From assembly GCF_003931565.1 (NCBI RefSeq), contig NZ_RRYI01000003.1:496001-560000 (forward strand): DNA of 64,000 nt. The letters are read 5' to 3'. Below are positions 1 through 8,170 of this stretch, piece after piece. A model generated the notes under the pieces. The model had not been told where the DNA came from, did no database searches, and worked only from the letters and a program-made list of their open reading frames with translations. Positions within the stretch are counted from its first letter, which is position 1. Every line of letters begins with the position of its first letter. This stretch comes from Caulobacter sp. 602-1 (lineage in GTDB: Bacteria; Pseudomonadota; Alphaproteobacteria; Caulobacterales; Caulobacteraceae). Position numbers and translations under genes: made by a program.

Positions 1-1977
1 GTGCTCGCGGATGGTCTCGTTGGTCAGGTTGCGGCCGTCGATGAACACGCGAAGGCCGGAGTCGGCGATCGGCTTGTAGGTCACCATGGCGTTGACCTGG
101 GTGTAGCTGTCGGTAGGCAGCTCGAAGACGGCGACGCGGTTCTGGCTGGCCACGCGGCGGACCTCGCCCTGAACCTCGAGACGCGCGGTGCTCCAGATGG
201 CGCGGCCGGTGACGGCCCACGGCGGCACGCGGGCCGGCACGCCCAGATCGGTCGAGCCGCGCACCCAGTCGTAAGAGCCTTCCAGCTTCAGCGACCGCTC
301 GCCGCTACGCCAGGCGACGTAGGAGGCCTCGGCCTCGGCGCCGTGGAACTTGGCGTCGGTCTGGCTGTACTGGAACACCGGCAGGCCGTCCTCGACGGCG
401 CCCGTGCGGGCTTCCTCGATGAAGCCGTCGTACTGGGCGCCCCACAGGTGGGCTTCGGCGCGCAGGCGATCGCCGGTGTAGCGATATGTCGCCTCGACCG
501 AGACCACCTTCTCGGACTTCAGGTCGGCGTCGCCGACCTCATAGCCGCCGGTGCCCGGGTGCGGGCCGTCGGCGAACAGCTCGGCCTCGGTCGGCGCGCG
601 GCCGTTGCGCGACACGGTCAGGGCCACGAACTGGTGCTCGGCCGGCTTGTAGAACACGCCCAGCGAGGCCGAGACATTGTCGAAGGTCTTGTCGGCGAAG
701 CTGGTCTTCAGTTGCCGGCTGTCGAAGCGCAGCCCCGCGTCGACGCCCCAGGCGCCCTTGTCCAGGCGCTGCAGGGTGAAGACGCCGTATTCCTTGATGT
801 CGGTCGAGGGCACGAAGGCCTCGTCGCCGATGGCCTCGAAGTGGCGCTTCAGGGCCTGGAAGCCCACCGCGCCCTGCCAGCCGTCGCGCTCCTTCTGCAC
901 CAGCTCGACTCGGCCTTCGGTGCCGTCGGACAGGAAGCGGGTGCCGACCTCGCCGCTGTCGACGCCGATCTCGGCGTGCTCGTACTTGGCGTGGCCGACC
1001 GACAGCCGGACCTTGTCGAACGGGCCCAGATCGACGTCTTGCTCCCCGCGCACGTCATAGCGGGTCTGCTGCAGGTGGATGGACACCGGGCCTTCGGCGT
1101 CCGGATCGATCGGGGCCAGGATCTGCTCGTAGGGCACGCCGTAGGTCGTATCGATCTTCTTGACCGAGACGCCGAAAAAGCCGCTGTCGTGAACATAGCT
1201 GACACCGGCGCCATAGGCGTCGACCTCGACGTCGCTGTTCTTGACCGTCTTGTCGGGATCGACGGTCAGGCCTTCGGCCTTGGCCAGACGGGCCGAGACC
1301 GGGGCGGTCGGGACGTCGTAGTCGCTGCTCTCCCGGTGATCGGCGTCGATGGCGAACACCAGCGGGCCCTTGCCGAACTTGGCCGAGCCGTTGATCGACT
1401 TGCCGTCATCGACCGAAGAGACCGAGCCGGCCAGGCGCCCTTCGAAGCCGTTGGCCGGGGCCGACGACGGCACCCGGTCGTCGATGATATTCACGACGCC
1501 GCCGATGCCCGAGCCGCCATAGGCCAGGGTCGAGGGACCGCGCAGCACCTCAACCCGCGAGGCCTCGCCCGGATCGGAGGCCACCGCGTGGTCGGGCGAC
1601 AGGGACGAGGCGTCGACCTGGCCGACGCCGTTCTGCAGCACCATCACGCGCGGGCCCGACAGGCCACGGATCACCGGGCGGCTGGCGCCGGGGCCGTAGA
1701 AGGTCGAGCGCAGGCCCGGCTGGCCGTTCAGCATGTCGCCCAGGCCGGCGGGCGGGGCGACGTCCAGCTGGTCGCGGGTGACGATGTTGACGCTGCTGGT
1801 CACCGTGTCCAGCGACACCGCATAGGGCGCGGCGGTGATGACGACCTTGTCGACCTGATTGGCCGCCTGGTCGCTTTCCGAAGGCGGCGTCGCGGCGGCC
1901 GGAGCCTCGGCGTGGGCGGAAACGGCGGCGGCGAGCGCGATGAGGCTCGCGGCGGAGAAGGCGACGCGACGGAGCAT
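1..1977 (-). CDS. TonB-dependent outer-membrane receptor, zinc (ZnuD-like) type, 3' end outside window
   Basis: Outer-membrane gated channel that imports a metal or chelate using TonB energy. Translation gives 659 codons from ATG at 1977 and is still open at base 1. An Ala-rich signal peptide ends near AHA-EAP (residues 21-25). The plug domain follows, with a TonB-box-like VDKVVITA segment and the plug motifs RPVIRGLSGPRVMVLQNGVG and EVLRGPSTLAYGGSGIGGVV, then beta-barrel sequence ending in a FIDGRNLTNE motif near the barrel C-terminus, so little is missing. Plug wording resembles the ZnuD/zinc-receptor branch, and a Zur-like palindrome lies 51 bases upstream. Zinc as substrate is inferred from both points. 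Monocistronic in view. Confidence 0.85.
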   Translation of the reverse strand, partial: MLRRVAFSAASLIALAAAVSAHAEAPAAATPPSESDQAANQVDKVVITAAPYAVSLDTVTSSVNIVTRDQLDVAPPAGLGDMLNGQPGLRSTFYGPGASRPVIRGLSGPRVMVLQNGVGQVDASSLSPDHAVASDPGEASRVEVLRGPSTLAYGGSGIGGVVNIIDDRVPSSAPANGFEGRLAGSVSSVDDGKSINGSAKFGKGPLVFAIDADHRESSDYDVPTAPVSARLAKAEGLTVDPDKTVKNSDVEVDAYGAGVSYVHDSGFFGVSVKKIDTTYGVPYEQILAPIDPDAEGPVSIHLQQTRYDVRGEQDVDLGPFDKVRLSVGHAKYEHAEIGVDSGEVGTRFLSDGTEGRVELVQKERDGWQGAVGFQALKRHFEAIGDEAFVPSTDIKEYGVFTLQRLDKGAWGVDAGLRFDSRQLKTSFADKTFDNVSASLGVFYKPAEHQFVALTVSRNGRAPTEAELFADGPHPGTGGYEVGDADLKSEKVVSVEATYRYTGDRLRAEAHLWGAQYDGFIEEARTGAVEDGLPVFQYSQTDAKFHGAEAEASYVAWRSGERSLKLEGSYDWVRGSTDLGVPARVPPWAVTGRAIWSTARLEVQGEVRRVASQNRVAVFELPTDSYTQVNAMVTYKPIADSGLRVFIDGRNLTNETIREH

Positions 1978-2027
1978 GGGCGGTCCTGAAACGACTGAAA
2001 CTTGGCCGGGGGAGCGGCCGCAAGAAG

Positions 2028-2042
2028 TGTTATGAAATAACA
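2028..2042. promoter_or_regulatory. Zur-like operator upstream of the TonB receptor
   Basis: Perfect inverted repeat TGTTAT-GAA-ATAACA in an otherwise GC-rich gap between the receptor (start 1977, minus) and the acid phosphatase (start 2102, plus). The half-site and spacing fit the alphaproteobacterial Zur consensus of GTTAT and ATAAC arms around a short spacer. Zur with zinc would repress the receptor. It could also touch the divergent phosphatase promoter. Binding is inferred. Confidence 0.7.
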
Positions 2043-2101
2043 TATCTATTCGTCAATCCGCTTTCGCTTGACGCGCGACTTTCCCGCCGCTCTGTGGGCG
2101 A

Positions 2102-2956
2102 ATGACCATACGGATGCACCCGATGACCCGTTTTTCGCTCATCGTCGCCGCCGCCCTGGGCCTGGCCCTGGCGGGTTGTTCGGCCATCGACGGCCTGCCC
2201 AATCCCTTCCCGCACGGCGCGGCGGCGGCGACGCCAGGGTCGGCGCAAGTCGCCACCACCGCGCCCTCGGCCGGCTGGGTGAAGCCGCCCCCCGGCTACC
2301 TGCCCGCCGGCGCGATCGACGCGGCGACCATCATCGGCCCGCCGCCGGCCCCTGACAGCGCGCGCGCCAAGGCCGAGCGCGCCCAGTTCGACGAGACCCG
2401 CAAGCTGGCCAATACCGATGCCTGGAGCCAGGCGATCGCCGACGCGGATCTATCGGGCAAGAACGGCATGAAGGCCTTCTCATGCGCGGCCGGCGTCACG
2501 CTCAGCGCCGAAGCGACCCCGACCCTGGCCAACATGCTGCTGCGCCTCACCGACGATGCGGCCAAGATCTACCAGCCGGCCAAGTCGATCTATCAGCGTC
2601 CCCGCCCGCCGGTCGGCAACACCGCGCCGATCTGCGCGCCGCGCGAGGCCTGGATCAACACGGACGGCTCCTACCCCTCGGGCCATGGCCTGATCGGCTG
2701 GGCCTGGGCCTCGGTGATCGCCGAGCTCGTGCCGGAAAAGGCCAGCCCGATCCTGGCGCGCGGCAAGGCGTTCGGCGACAGCCGCATTGTCTGCGGCGTC
2801 CACTTCCAGAGCGATGTCGAGGCCGGGCGCTACCTGGGCTCGGCGCTGGTGACGCGCCTGCACGACGATCCGGGCTTCATGGACGATCTGGCCAAGGCGC
2901 GGGCGGAAGTGGCGGCGTCGAAGGCCAAGGGCGCGCCGACGGGCTGCGTGGGCTAG
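2102..2956 (+). CDS. Class A non-specific acid phosphatase, PAP2 superfamily lipoprotein
   Basis: Releases phosphate from phosphomonoesters in the periplasm. The protein has 284 residues. A signal peptide ends in the lipobox LALAGC (Cys26), so it is probably membrane-anchored. The complete class A signature is present: K161 and RP168-169 (K-x6-RP), PSGH192-195, and S227-R228 with H234 and D238. Residues 40-90 are a Pro/Ala-rich linker. In-frame ATGs at 2114 and 2123 also precede the signal peptide, so the true start may be 2123. The gene overlaps the convergent acetyltransferase by 4 bases. No phosphate-regulation site was recognised. Confidence 0.9.
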   Translation: MTIRMHPMTRFSLIVAAALGLALAGCSAIDGLPNPFPHGAAAATPGSAQVATTAPSAGWVKPPPGYLPAGAIDAATIIGPPPAPDSARAKAERAQFDETRKLANTDAWSQAIADADLSGKNGMKAFSCAAGVTLSAEATPTLANMLLRLTDDAAKIYQPAKSIYQRPRPPVGNTAPICAPREAWINTDGSYPSGHGLIGWAWASVIAELVPEKASPILARGKAFGDSRIVCGVHFQSDVEAGRYLGSALVTRLHDDPGFMDDLAKARAEVAASKAKGAPTGCVG

Positions 2957-3480
2957 GGTCTGGCGACGTAGACGACGTGCGGACGGAGGGGGTGGTCCTC
3001 CGCCAGGCCGGGATGATCGAAGTCGCGCGTCGGATCATGGCTCATGCCGATCCGACGCATGACGCTCTGGGACGCCAGGTTCGCGCGCGCGGTGAAGGCG
3101 ATGATCTCGGGCAGCCCCAAGGCCTCGAAGCCGTGGGCGAGCGCCCCCTTGGCCGCCTCGGTGGCGTAGCCTTGGCCCCAGGCGTCTGGAAGAAACCGCC
3201 AGCCGATCTCGACGATCCGGCCCATGGCCATCTCTTCCGGAACCCACCAGATGCCCGTCATGCCCACGACGCGCGCGTCCGCCGGGCGTTCGACCACCCA
3301 GAAGCCGAAGCCGTGCTCGGCCTGATGCGCCTGGACGCGGTCGACGAAGGCGTCGCTCTCGGCGCGGTCGCGCACGCCGCCCAGCCACTCTCCCACCCGA
3401 GGATGGGCGTTGAGCGCGGCGATGGCGTCGCGGTCGGCGTCGACCGCCGGGCGCAGGACCAGGCGGTCGGTCGCGATCAC
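2953..3480 (-). CDS. GNAT family N-acetyltransferase (RimJ/RimL type)
   Basis: Transfers acetyl from acetyl-CoA to an amine, probably a protein N-terminus or a small molecule. The 175 residues begin IATDRLVLRPAVDADRDAIA, the typical RimJ/RimL opening. Further in, the protein reads GIWWVPEEMAMGRIVEIGWR and DAWGQGYATEA, the acetyl-CoA-binding region, then SQSVMRRIGM near the C-terminus. The substrate cannot be told. The start lies inside the end of aguB (4-base overlap, stop of aguB at 3477), so it is likely co-transcribed behind aguA-aguB. A role with polyamines is possible by position only. Confidence 0.85.
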   Translation of the reverse strand: MIATDRLVLRPAVDADRDAIAALNAHPRVGEWLGGVRDRAESDAFVDRVQAHQAEHGFGFWVVERPADARVVGMTGIWWVPEEMAMGRIVEIGWRFLPDAWGQGYATEAAKGALAHGFEALGLPEIIAFTARANLASQSVMRRIGMSHDPTRDFDHPGLAEDHPLRPHVVYVARP

Positions 3481-4355
3481 GCCGGGCGGCCGGTGGCCAG
3501 GGCGGCATAGAACTCCGGGCGACGATCACGGAAGAAGCCCCAGGCGGCGCGGTGGGTCGTCAGGAAGTCCAGGTCGAAGGTGGCGTTGACCAGGCCCTCG
3601 TCGGCGCGTCCCAGTTCCGAGACCAGGTCGCCGCGATGGTCGGCGATGAACGACGAGCCGTAGAAGGTCTGGCCGCCGTTCGGATAGCCGTCCCACGGCT
3701 CGAAGCCGATGCGGTTGGCGCCGACCACCGGGATCACGTTTGAGACCGCGTGGCCCTGCATGGCCCGCCGCCAAGGCAGGGCGGTGTCCAGGCTCGCGTC
3801 ATGCGGCTCGCTGCCGATGGCGGTCGGATAGAACAGGGCCTCGGCGCCCATCAGGGCCATGGCCCGGGCGGCCTCCGGATACCACTGGTCCCAGCAGATG
3901 CCGACGCCAAGCCGGCCGAAGCGCGTGTCCCAGACCTTGAAGCCGGTGTCGCCGGGCCGGAAGTAGTACTTCTCCATATAGCCCGGACCGTCGGGGATAT
4001 GGCTCTTGCGATAGACGCCCAGCAGCGAACCGTCAGCGTCGGCCATGACCAGGCTGTTGAAATAGTGCGGCCCCTCGCGCTCGAAGATCGAGATCGGAAT
4101 CACCACGCCCAGCTCGCCGGCCAGCGGCGCGATGGCCTTCACCACCGGGTGCTCGCGCCACGGATGCGCCTCGGCGAACCAGCGCTCCTCCTGGGCGACG
4201 CAGAAGTACGGGCCCTGGAACAGCTCGGACGGCAGGATGACCTGCGCGCCCTTGGCGGCGGCTTCCCGGATGAAGGCTTCCGTCTTCCTGATATTGGCCT
4301 GCAGGTCCATGCCGTAGGCGGTCTGGATCGCGGCGACGCTGAGCGTGCGGGCCAT
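3477..4355 (-). CDS. aguB: N-carbamoylputrescine amidase
   Basis: Hydrolyses N-carbamoylputrescine to putrescine, CO2 and ammonia, the last step of the agmatine route. It is a nitrilase-fold enzyme of 292 residues, normal for the family. The catalytic triad is visible: E44 in LPSELFQGPYFC, K117 in YRKSHIPDGPGY, C154 in GICWDQWYPE. Start ATG 4355 is chosen because it overlaps the stop of aguA as TAATG, implying translational coupling. Longer reading upstream in this frame would only be antisense-like noise across aguA. Paired with agmatine deiminase, so the function is firm. Confidence 0.95.
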   Translation of the reverse strand: MARTLSVAAIQTAYGMDLQANIRKTEAFIREAAAKGAQVILPSELFQGPYFCVAQEERWFAEAHPWREHPVVKAIAPLAGELGVVIPISIFEREGPHYFNSLVMADADGSLLGVYRKSHIPDGPGYMEKYYFRPGDTGFKVWDTRFGRLGVGICWDQWYPEAARAMALMGAEALFYPTAIGSEPHDASLDTALPWRRAMQGHAVSNVIPVVGANRIGFEPWDGYPNGGQTFYGSSFIADHRGDLVSELGRADEGLVNATFDLDFLTTHRAAWGFFRDRRPEFYAALATGRPA

Positions 4356-5356
4356 TAGACGGGCTCCTGCTGGCTGATGCAGTGGAACGAACCGCCGCCG
4401 GTCAAGATGGCGGTGGACGGCAGGCCGATGACCTGACGCTCCGGGAACACGCCCTTGATCACCTCGACGGCGAAGGCGCCCGACTCCTCGGCGTAGATCG
4501 GCACGATGACCGCCTCGTTGGCGATCAGGAAGTTCATGTGCGAGGCCGGGATGGGCTCGCCATCCTCGTCCAGGATCAGGCCGGGCGACGGGATGCGGAC
4601 GACCTGCAGCGGCGAGCCGCGGCTGTCGGTCATGCCGGCCAGCAGCCTGGCGGTCTCGGCATAGACCTCGGCGTTCGGATCGTTGGCGCCGTACGCCATC
4701 GGGCAGGCGACGACGCCCGGCGCGACGAAGCGGGCCAGGTTGTCGACGTGGCCGTCGGTGTGGTCGTTCAGCAGGCCATCGCCCAGCCACAGCACCTTCT
4801 TGGCGCCGAGCGCGTCGGCGAGCGCGGTCGTCGCCGAGGCCTCGCTCCAGCCGGTGTTGCGGTTGGCGTTCAGCAGACACTGGCGCGTGGTCAGGATCGT
4901 GCCCAGGCCGTCGTGGTCGAGGGCGCCGCCCTCGAGGATGAAGGTGTTGCGGACCAGCGGCGCGCCCGAGGCGGCGGCGATCTGCTCGGCGACAATGTCG
5001 TCGCCCTCCAGGCTGTACTTGCCGCCCCACCCGTTGAACTGGAAGCCGGCCGCGGAAGCCGAGCCGTTGCGGTCGACGAAGATCGGACCGGTGTCGCGCA
5101 GCCAGATGTCGCCGAACTGACCGCGGACGATCTCGACCGTGGTGTCGGAGAGCAGGGCGCGGGCGGCGGCCTCGGCCTCGTCGCCGACGACCATCAGGCG
5201 CACGCGCTCGCCGCCCGGGCCGGCCAGGGCGCGGGCCAGGTCGGCCACTTCCTGCTGGGCCTGCTCCAGGTCTTCCTGCCACAGCTCGGCGTGGCTGGGA
5301 AAACCCACCCACATGGCGCGGTGCGGAGCCCATTCGGCGGGGACGGTGACGGTCAT
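4355..5356 (-). CDS. aguA: Agmatine deiminase
   Basis: Converts agmatine to N-carbamoylputrescine and ammonia in the cytoplasm. The 333 residues from ATG 5356 open with the family N-terminus VPAEWAPHRAMWVGFPSH. Later come DIWLRDTGPIF, the NGWGGKY motif, EGGALDHDGLGT, and near the C-terminus GGGSFHC with the catalytic cysteine at 326. The frame is open 29 codons further upstream but that part has no family similarity, so 5356 is used. First gene of the aguA-aguB-acetyltransferase run. The arginine decarboxylase that would supply agmatine is not in the window. Confidence 0.95.
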   Translation of the reverse strand: MTVTVPAEWAPHRAMWVGFPSHAELWQEDLEQAQQEVADLARALAGPGGERVRLMVVGDEAEAAARALLSDTTVEIVRGQFGDIWLRDTGPIFVDRNGSASAAGFQFNGWGGKYSLEGDDIVAEQIAAASGAPLVRNTFILEGGALDHDGLGTILTTRQCLLNANRNTGWSEASATTALADALGAKKVLWLGDGLLNDHTDGHVDNLARFVAPGVVACPMAYGANDPNAEVYAETARLLAGMTDSRGSPLQVVRIPSPGLILDEDGEPIPASHMNFLIANEAVIVPIYAEESGAFAVEVIKGVFPERQVIGLPSTAILTGGGSFHCISQQEPV

Positions 5357-5462
5357 TCGAAGGCCCAATGGAGACGGGGAAAAACGAAAGGGGGCGCAGA
5401 TGGCCCCTCGGAAGCCCGAGGTCAAGCGCCGCCTAGTTAGCAAACCTACGTGACAAAGAAAA

Positions 5463-5486
5463 AGGGCGGCCCGATCGGGCCGCCCT
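5463..5486 (-). terminator. Rho-independent terminator of the TonB receptor gene
   Basis: Perfect 24-base GC-rich palindrome (AGGGCGGCCCGA and its complement) followed on the minus strand by TTTTTCTTT. It lies 34 bases past the receptor stop at 5521 and insulates aguA from it. Confidence 0.85.
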
Positions 5487-5520
5487 CGTCCAATCTTTCG
5501 CTGTTCCCAGCGCCTAGTCC

Positions 5521-7983
5521 CTAGAACTCGGTGCGCAGGGTGAACTGCACGGTACGCGGCGAGCCGATATAGTAGGTCGGAGCGCCGGTGCCGGTCACGC
5601 CGGCGATCGGCAGCGCGTTGGTGCGCGAGCTGATCGAACCGAAGTAGGTTTCATTGAACAGGTTGTTCACGTTCAGCTGAGCGTACGTGCTCTTGGCGAA
5701 CGGCAGATCGTAACGCAGTTCGAGGTCCCACACAGTGTAGCGCGGAGCAACTTCGTCATTCACGTCGGTCGAGAAGCGCTGACCGGTGTACTTGCCTTGA
5801 ACGCCAACGCTCAGAGCCTCGGTGATGTCCCAATCGACGCGGCCACCGAAGGTGTACTTCGGGGTTTCGACGATCTGCTTGCCCTTCAGCGGGATCACGT
5901 TGCCGGCGGCGGCGCCATTCACGAGGTCCTGCTGAATTTCGCTCTTGTTGTACGAGAACGAAGCGGTGACCGTCAGATACTCTTCCGGTTGCCAGGCGGC
6001 TTGAGAGTCAAAGCCATAGGCCTTCACTGCGCCGACGTTGCGGTCGATGCTGATGCCAAGGTCCGGATCGTACGATTGCACGATGCGGTTGGCGTAGTCC
6101 GTCTTCCACAGAGCGGCCGTGGCCATCAGGGTCGGGCTGGAGAAGCGATAGCCCAGATCGTAGGTCTTGGTGGTTTCCGGGCGGGTGTCGGCCGGCTCGC
6201 CCTTACCGTTCACCAGAGTGGCGGTGTATAGGTTGTCGGTACGCGGCGAGGAGAAGCCCTCCGCGTAGCTGGCGTAGACGGTGCTGCCGGCGCCGAGATC
6301 GTAGCTGACACCCGCGTTCGGCAGAACTTTGTCGTACTTCAGGGTGGAGCTGTACGGCTTGATGTACTTCAGGTTCGCAGCCGTGCCGGTGACGAACTGG
6401 ACGCTGCCGTCGGCGTTGGTGACGACCGGCGTTTGGGTGGTGCAGCTGACGTTGAAGCCCGAGACCACACCAGCCAGCGAAGAGGCGTTCAGAGTGTAGC
6501 AGTACTGGTTCAGCTCGCGCTTGAAGAAGGGCGCGCGGACGCCGAGGTTCACGATCAGGCGGCTATCCATGAACTTGCCGCGATATTCTGCCGCGGCCTG
6601 ATTCAGCTGGGCGATCGAGAAGCGGTCGCGGTTGCGCAGGAAGCTGCCGTCAGCCGTGGCGACCTTGACGCCGTGGCCGTCCTTGCCGCCGAACACGTTG
6701 GTCGTGTTGCCTTGGGCGTCCAGCGTCGTGAACTCGCCGGTTTGACGGTGACGACCGTAGTCGCCGGTGTAGGCCACGCGGATACGGTGATCGTCATTCA
6801 GATCCCAGATCAGCGAGCTGGTGACGCTGTAGCGGCGGGTGTTGGTGACGCTCGGCGCGAAGAACGCGACCGTGTCGGCGATATCGCCGTCGCCATTCAG
6901 GTCCTTGCCGGCAAGCCCACTCGTCCCGCGCACGCGACCGTCGGTCTCCGAGATCGTGCCCAACTGCGATCCGCCGTCGGCCAGGGTATATTGGAACGAG
7001 GGGTCGACGGTCAGGCGAACGTTGTCGGCCAGGTGGAACAAGGCCGAGCCACGGATGCTGCCGGTGTTCGACGGGTTGACCTGACGACCATAGTAGTTGG
7101 AGCAGTTGCCTGGAACGACGACGCCGCTGACGGCGGCCGGGTTACAAACGCTGTCGAAGTCGTAGTTCTTGCCGAAGTTGCGGAAGTCGGCCAGCGTCAG
7201 CGAACGGATGTTGTTGTTGCGGTTCTCGTTGTAGTTCGCGGCGAGGCTGATGAAGTCGCCGCGGTCGCCGAGGTCCTGCATGATACGGGCATTGAACTGC
7301 TTCTTTTCAAGCGTGCCCTTGCCCTTCCACTTGTCGTACTTCTGCCAGGAGCCGGCCACGAAGGCCTTGGTGCCCCACGGGCCGAAGCGACCCGAGTCCA
7401 GCATCAGGAAGCCGCGACGATAGTTATTCTCGCCGATCGACACGTCGGCGATCCCGCCGAACTCGTTGCCCGGCTTGCGGGTCACGTAGTTGATCGTGCC
7501 GCCGGTGGCCGAAGCGGTCGGGCTGTCGACGTCGGTCGTGCCCAGGTTCACGCTGGCGCGGTCGATCAGCTCGGCGTCCAGTTGCTGATTGGGGTACACG
7601 GCGTAGTTGCCGGTATCATTTAGCGGGACGCCGTCGAAGGTGACCGAGACGCGGTTGCCGTCGAAGCCACGCAGGCGCAGGTTGCCGCCCGACGAGCCGT
7701 ACGGGTCGTTGTTGGTAAAGCTGACGCCGGGGAGCAGGTTCAGCGATTGGAAGACGTTCTGGCCGGTCGATTGCGAAGCCAGGAAAGCGGCGTCCACCGA
7801 GGCGCGCGACTTCGGCAGCGTCTCGACGATCTGGCCGGCGATAGCGCGTTGGCCAGCGGCGGTGACGACGACGTTTTCGACTTCGTTAGCTTGCGAGCCC
7901 GTCGACTGGGCCATGGCGCCATTGGCGGCCACCAGGCAACCGACCAGGGCGGTCGTCGCCAGGGCGAAATTTCTCATATTCAT
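5521..7983 (-). CDS. TonB-dependent receptor, substrate unknown
   Basis: Outer-membrane TonB-gated transporter, 820 residues. Signal peptide MNMRNFALATTALVGCLVAA to about residue 25, then TonB box-like ENVVVTA. The plug contains QSLNLLPGVSF, GGNLRLRGFDGNRVSVTFDG and ATGGTINYVTRKPG. The barrel ends GSPRTVQFTLRTEF with the terminal aromatic Phe needed for assembly. Start ATG 7983 is preceded by GAGGGG about ten bases upstream; the frame stays open to 8142 without signal-peptide features. Plug sequence differs clearly from the zinc-type receptor at 1-1977. Has its own terminator. Divergent from the glycosyltransferase across a 187-base promoter region. Confidence 0.9.
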   Translation of the reverse strand: MNMRNFALATTALVGCLVAANGAMAQSTGSQANEVENVVVTAAGQRAIAGQIVETLPKSRASVDAAFLASQSTGQNVFQSLNLLPGVSFTNNDPYGSSGGNLRLRGFDGNRVSVTFDGVPLNDTGNYAVYPNQQLDAELIDRASVNLGTTDVDSPTASATGGTINYVTRKPGNEFGGIADVSIGENNYRRGFLMLDSGRFGPWGTKAFVAGSWQKYDKWKGKGTLEKKQFNARIMQDLGDRGDFISLAANYNENRNNNIRSLTLADFRNFGKNYDFDSVCNPAAVSGVVVPGNCSNYYGRQVNPSNTGSIRGSALFHLADNVRLTVDPSFQYTLADGGSQLGTISETDGRVRGTSGLAGKDLNGDGDIADTVAFFAPSVTNTRRYSVTSSLIWDLNDDHRIRVAYTGDYGRHRQTGEFTTLDAQGNTTNVFGGKDGHGVKVATADGSFLRNRDRFSIAQLNQAAAEYRGKFMDSRLIVNLGVRAPFFKRELNQYCYTLNASSLAGVVSGFNVSCTTQTPVVTNADGSVQFVTGTAANLKYIKPYSSTLKYDKVLPNAGVSYDLGAGSTVYASYAEGFSSPRTDNLYTATLVNGKGEPADTRPETTKTYDLGYRFSSPTLMATAALWKTDYANRIVQSYDPDLGISIDRNVGAVKAYGFDSQAAWQPEEYLTVTASFSYNKSEIQQDLVNGAAAGNVIPLKGKQIVETPKYTFGGRVDWDITEALSVGVQGKYTGQRFSTDVNDEVAPRYTVWDLELRYDLPFAKSTYAQLNVNNLFNETYFGSISSRTNALPIAGVTGTGAPTYYIGSPRTVQFTLRTEF

Positions 7984-8170
7984 CTTGAAGATCCCCTCAT
8001 TATTCGACACGCCTGCCGCGGACGGCATGGATGAGCATCGTTGAGGGCCGTTTAGCGAAAGTTTTAGAAGGTTTGGTGACGGAAAGGCCACGCCCTCTCC
8101 CAAACTGTCATAAAGGACGGATATCGCGGAAGAATTGGTCATATTTTTCTTACTTGGCTAATTAGGCGTC

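Noticed and set aside
1..1989. A 662-codon plus-strand open frame across the left edge
   Set aside because: It is antisense to a TonB receptor with signal peptide and plug motifs; its own product is an Ala/Gly/Val/Asp/Arg composition artefact of high-GC DNA.
4356..5333. N-terminal extension of aguB making a 618-residue fusion
   Set aside because: The extra part is the shifted frame of aguA; the amidase family begins exactly at ATG 4355, which overlaps the aguA stop.
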